Positions 62,685 through 64,000 of a DNA stretch of 64,000 nucleotides are shown here, one piece after another. Source of the stretch: an uncultured Victivallis sp. GTDB taxonomy: Bacteria; Verrucomicrobiota; Lentisphaeria; Victivallales; Victivallaceae. The position numbers and the translations under genes are program-made. The stretch covers positions 62,001 to 126,000 of the forward strand of contig NZ_CALXSK010000001.1 of NCBI RefSeq assembly GCF_944391105.1, in the 5' to 3' direction. Within the stretch, counting starts at the first letter, position 1; each line of letters opens with the position of its first letter. The notes under the pieces are model-generated. The model worked only from the letters and a program-made list of their open reading frames with translations. It did no database searches and had not been told where the DNA came from.

Positions 62685-62736
62685 CAGAAACCTTCTTTTT
62701 TTTCTGGAAAACCGATTCGAAAAAACCGGGAGAAGG

Positions 62737-62765
62737 TTGCGTTTTGCCGTTGCCGGTGTTATAGT
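62737..62765 (+). promoter_or_regulatory. Promoter of the acyl-CoA synthetase gene
   Basis: TTGCGT (62737-62742), 17-bp spacer, TATAGT (62760-62765), about 58 nt leader to ATG 62831. Confidence 0.5.
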
Positions 62766-62830
62766 ATTTTTCAGAATCATATTGAAAATGCGGAACCAAT
62801 CCGCGTCAACCTAATTTCATATTACAGAAA

Positions 62831-64000
62831 ATGATAAATAAGAAAAGCGAAACTCCGGTTGTCATTCCGCCATTTCCGGAGTCGTTTCCGGTGGAGGCCC
62901 CCGAATACTTCAACTTCGGCTACGACGTCATCGACCGGTGGGCCGAGAAAGACCGCAACAAACTCGCCATGATCTGGCGCAACCAGAAGGGCGAGGAGAA
63001 ACGGTTCACGTTCCACGACCTCTCCCGCCTCTCGAACCAGGCGGCGAATCTGCTGTTGAAACACGGGATCACCCGCGGCGACCGCGTCATGATCATGCTT
63101 CCACGGCTGCCGGAGTGGTGGATCTTCTCTCTGGCGCTGATCAAGCTCGGCGCGATCCAGTGCCCTTCCCCGACGCTTCTGACGCCGCATGACCTTGAGT
63201 TCCGGGTCAAGTTCGGCAAGTTCAAAATGATCATCACCGATACCGAAAACGCCTATAAATTTGACGAAATCTACGATGAGTGCCCCGCGCTCGCCTCGCG
63301 GCTCCTCGTCGACGGCGAGCGGCCGAACTGGATCAGCTACCGCGCCGAAATCGCCGGACCCAATGCGAAACTTTCTCAACGCGAGGTCAAAAGCCCGGTC
63401 AAGATCCGCACGAAATCCGACATGCCGATGCTGCTCATCTTCACAAGCGGAACGAGCAAATATCCGAAGATGGTGCTGCACAACCACGCCTACGCGCTCG
63501 GCCACCGCGTCACGGCCGAACTCTGGCACGGACTCACTTCGAACGACCTGCACATGACCGTCTCCGACACCGGATGGGGGAAGAACCTCTGGGGCAATTA
63601 CTTCGGCCAGTGGATCGTCGGGTGCTGCATCTTCATCTACGACATCCGCGGGAAATTCCACGCGGACGAGCTTCTGCCGCTCATCGAAAAATATGAGATC
63701 ACAAGTTTCTGCGCCCCGCCGACGGTCTACCGGATGCTCACGCTCTCAGACCTCTCCCGCTTCGACTTCTCGGAGCTCAAGCACTGCACGACCGCGGGCG
63801 AACCCATGCAGACCGAAACCATCCGGCTCTGGAAGGAAAGCACCGGCCTTACCATCCGCGAAGCCTACGGCCAGACCGAAACCGTCTGCATGATCGGAAC
63901 CTTCCTCGGCATGAAAGTCAAACCCGGTTCGATGGGCGTACCCGCCCCCGGCTGGGATATCGAACTGCACGACGACGACGGCAACCCCGTTAAAAAAGGC
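62831..64000 (+). CDS. AMP-binding acyl-CoA synthetase, 5' part
   Basis: Open frame of 390 codons running past the window end. It resembles acyl-CoA synthetases of the medium-chain/acetate type (ANL superfamily), which activate an acid with ATP and CoA. The ATP-binding P-loop LLIFTSGTSKYPKMVLHN is at about residues 203-220, and AYGQTETVCMIG near residue 352 holds the acceptor loop. The N-terminal YFNFGYDVIDRWAEKD is typical of the ACSM type. No strong SD precedes the ATG. The C-terminal domain lies outside the window; substrate unknown. Confidence 0.9.
   Translation, partial: MINKKSETPVVIPPFPESFPVEAPEYFNFGYDVIDRWAEKDRNKLAMIWRNQKGEEKRFTFHDLSRLSNQAANLLLKHGITRGDRVMIMLPRLPEWWIFSLALIKLGAIQCPSPTLLTPHDLEFRVKFGKFKMIITDTENAYKFDEIYDECPALASRLLVDGERPNWISYRAEIAGPNAKLSQREVKSPVKIRTKSDMPMLLIFTSGTSKYPKMVLHNHAYALGHRVTAELWHGLTSNDLHMTVSDTGWGKNLWGNYFGQWIVGCCIFIYDIRGKFHADELLPLIEKYEITSFCAPPTVYRMLTLSDLSRFDFSELKHCTTAGEPMQTETIRLWKESTGLTIREAYGQTETVCMIGTFLGMKVKPGSMGVPAPGWDIELHDDDGNPVKKG

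Noticed and set aside
1-64000. CRISPR array, tRNA or rRNA genes, insertion sequence ends
   Set aside because: No evenly spaced direct repeats, cloverleaf-like tRNA pattern, rRNA signature or transposase with terminal repeats was recognised in reading both strands. Not a proof of absence for diverged tRNAs.

Overview
The window is 64 kb of GC-rich bacterial chromosome with short spacers, many 4-nt ATGA gene overlaps and mostly AGGAGG-type ribosome binding sites. It carries LPS-type (diderm) envelope genes: a secretin, MacA/MacB-like proteins, lipoproteins and SecDF. It also has pseudopilins beginning with [25 protein letters not shown], typical of the Verrucomicrobiota/Lentisphaerota group. 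With sugar isomerases, a GH130 phosphorylase, a CE7-type esterase, a ThuA-like protein and AraC regulators, this suggests a glycan-feeding Lentisphaeria bacterium (Victivallis-like). The taxonomic call is inferred from protein style, not from a marker gene; there is no rRNA or tRNA gene that I could recognise.

Layout. 1-5 kb: DUF2079 membrane protein, L-fucose isomerase and a secreted 33-residue-repeat protein. 5.3-6.5 kb: flavodoxin and a DUF6624-like protein. 6.5-10 kb: a sugar operon (class II aldolase, D-lyxose isomerase-like protein, PfkB kinase) with a divergent AraC regulator. 10-13.7 kb: SLC12-like transporter, small protein and DinB. 13.9-16 kb: GH130 phosphorylase and PPK2. 16-20.2 kb: LysM lipoprotein, FtsB-like, Rho, CoaE. 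20.4-23 kb: Nudix hydrolase, YeiH exporter and a divergent LysR regulator. 23-29 kb: U32/RlhA-like protein, SF2 helicase, small membrane protein, two surface-repeat proteins and an RluA-type pseudouridine synthase. 29-34.8 kb: a pseudopilin operon in the order H-I-J-K whose K-like member is very large. 35-37.6 kb: FKBP isomerase, AraC regulator, LD-carboxypeptidase. 37.6-39.9 kb: a processive GT2 glycosyltransferase coupled to a pseudopilin. 40.2-45.3 kb: a tightly coupled operon of secretin, MacA-like adaptor, ABC ATPase and MacB-like permease. 45.4-48.6 kb: XRE-cupin regulator, sugar-phosphate isomerase-like protein, amidohydrolase and IspF. 48.6-53.2 kb: MraY and a ThuA/unknown/CE7 esterase operon. 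53.2-58.9 kb: Na/Pi cotransporter fused to a lipoprotein Ig-like region, SecDF and a small secreted protein. 59-64 kb: GNAT acyltransferase, a low-GC island with one unknown secreted protein, diaminopimelate dehydrogenase and the 5' part of an acyl-CoA synthetase that runs off the end.

The most interesting unit is 40199-45304. It looks like a tripartite exporter in which a secretin replaces the TolC-type outer-membrane channel of MacAB. It lies divergently from a GT2/pseudopilin pair and about 5 kb from an orphan H-I-J-K pseudopilin set, with no GspE, GspF, GspL or GspM in the window. A second theme is sugar use: fucose isomerase, the lyxose/mannose-type isomerase-kinase-aldolase operon and mannosylglucose phosphorylase. 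Several promoters share a -35 beginning TTG (TTGAAA or TTGCNT) and a -10 of the form TANNNT.
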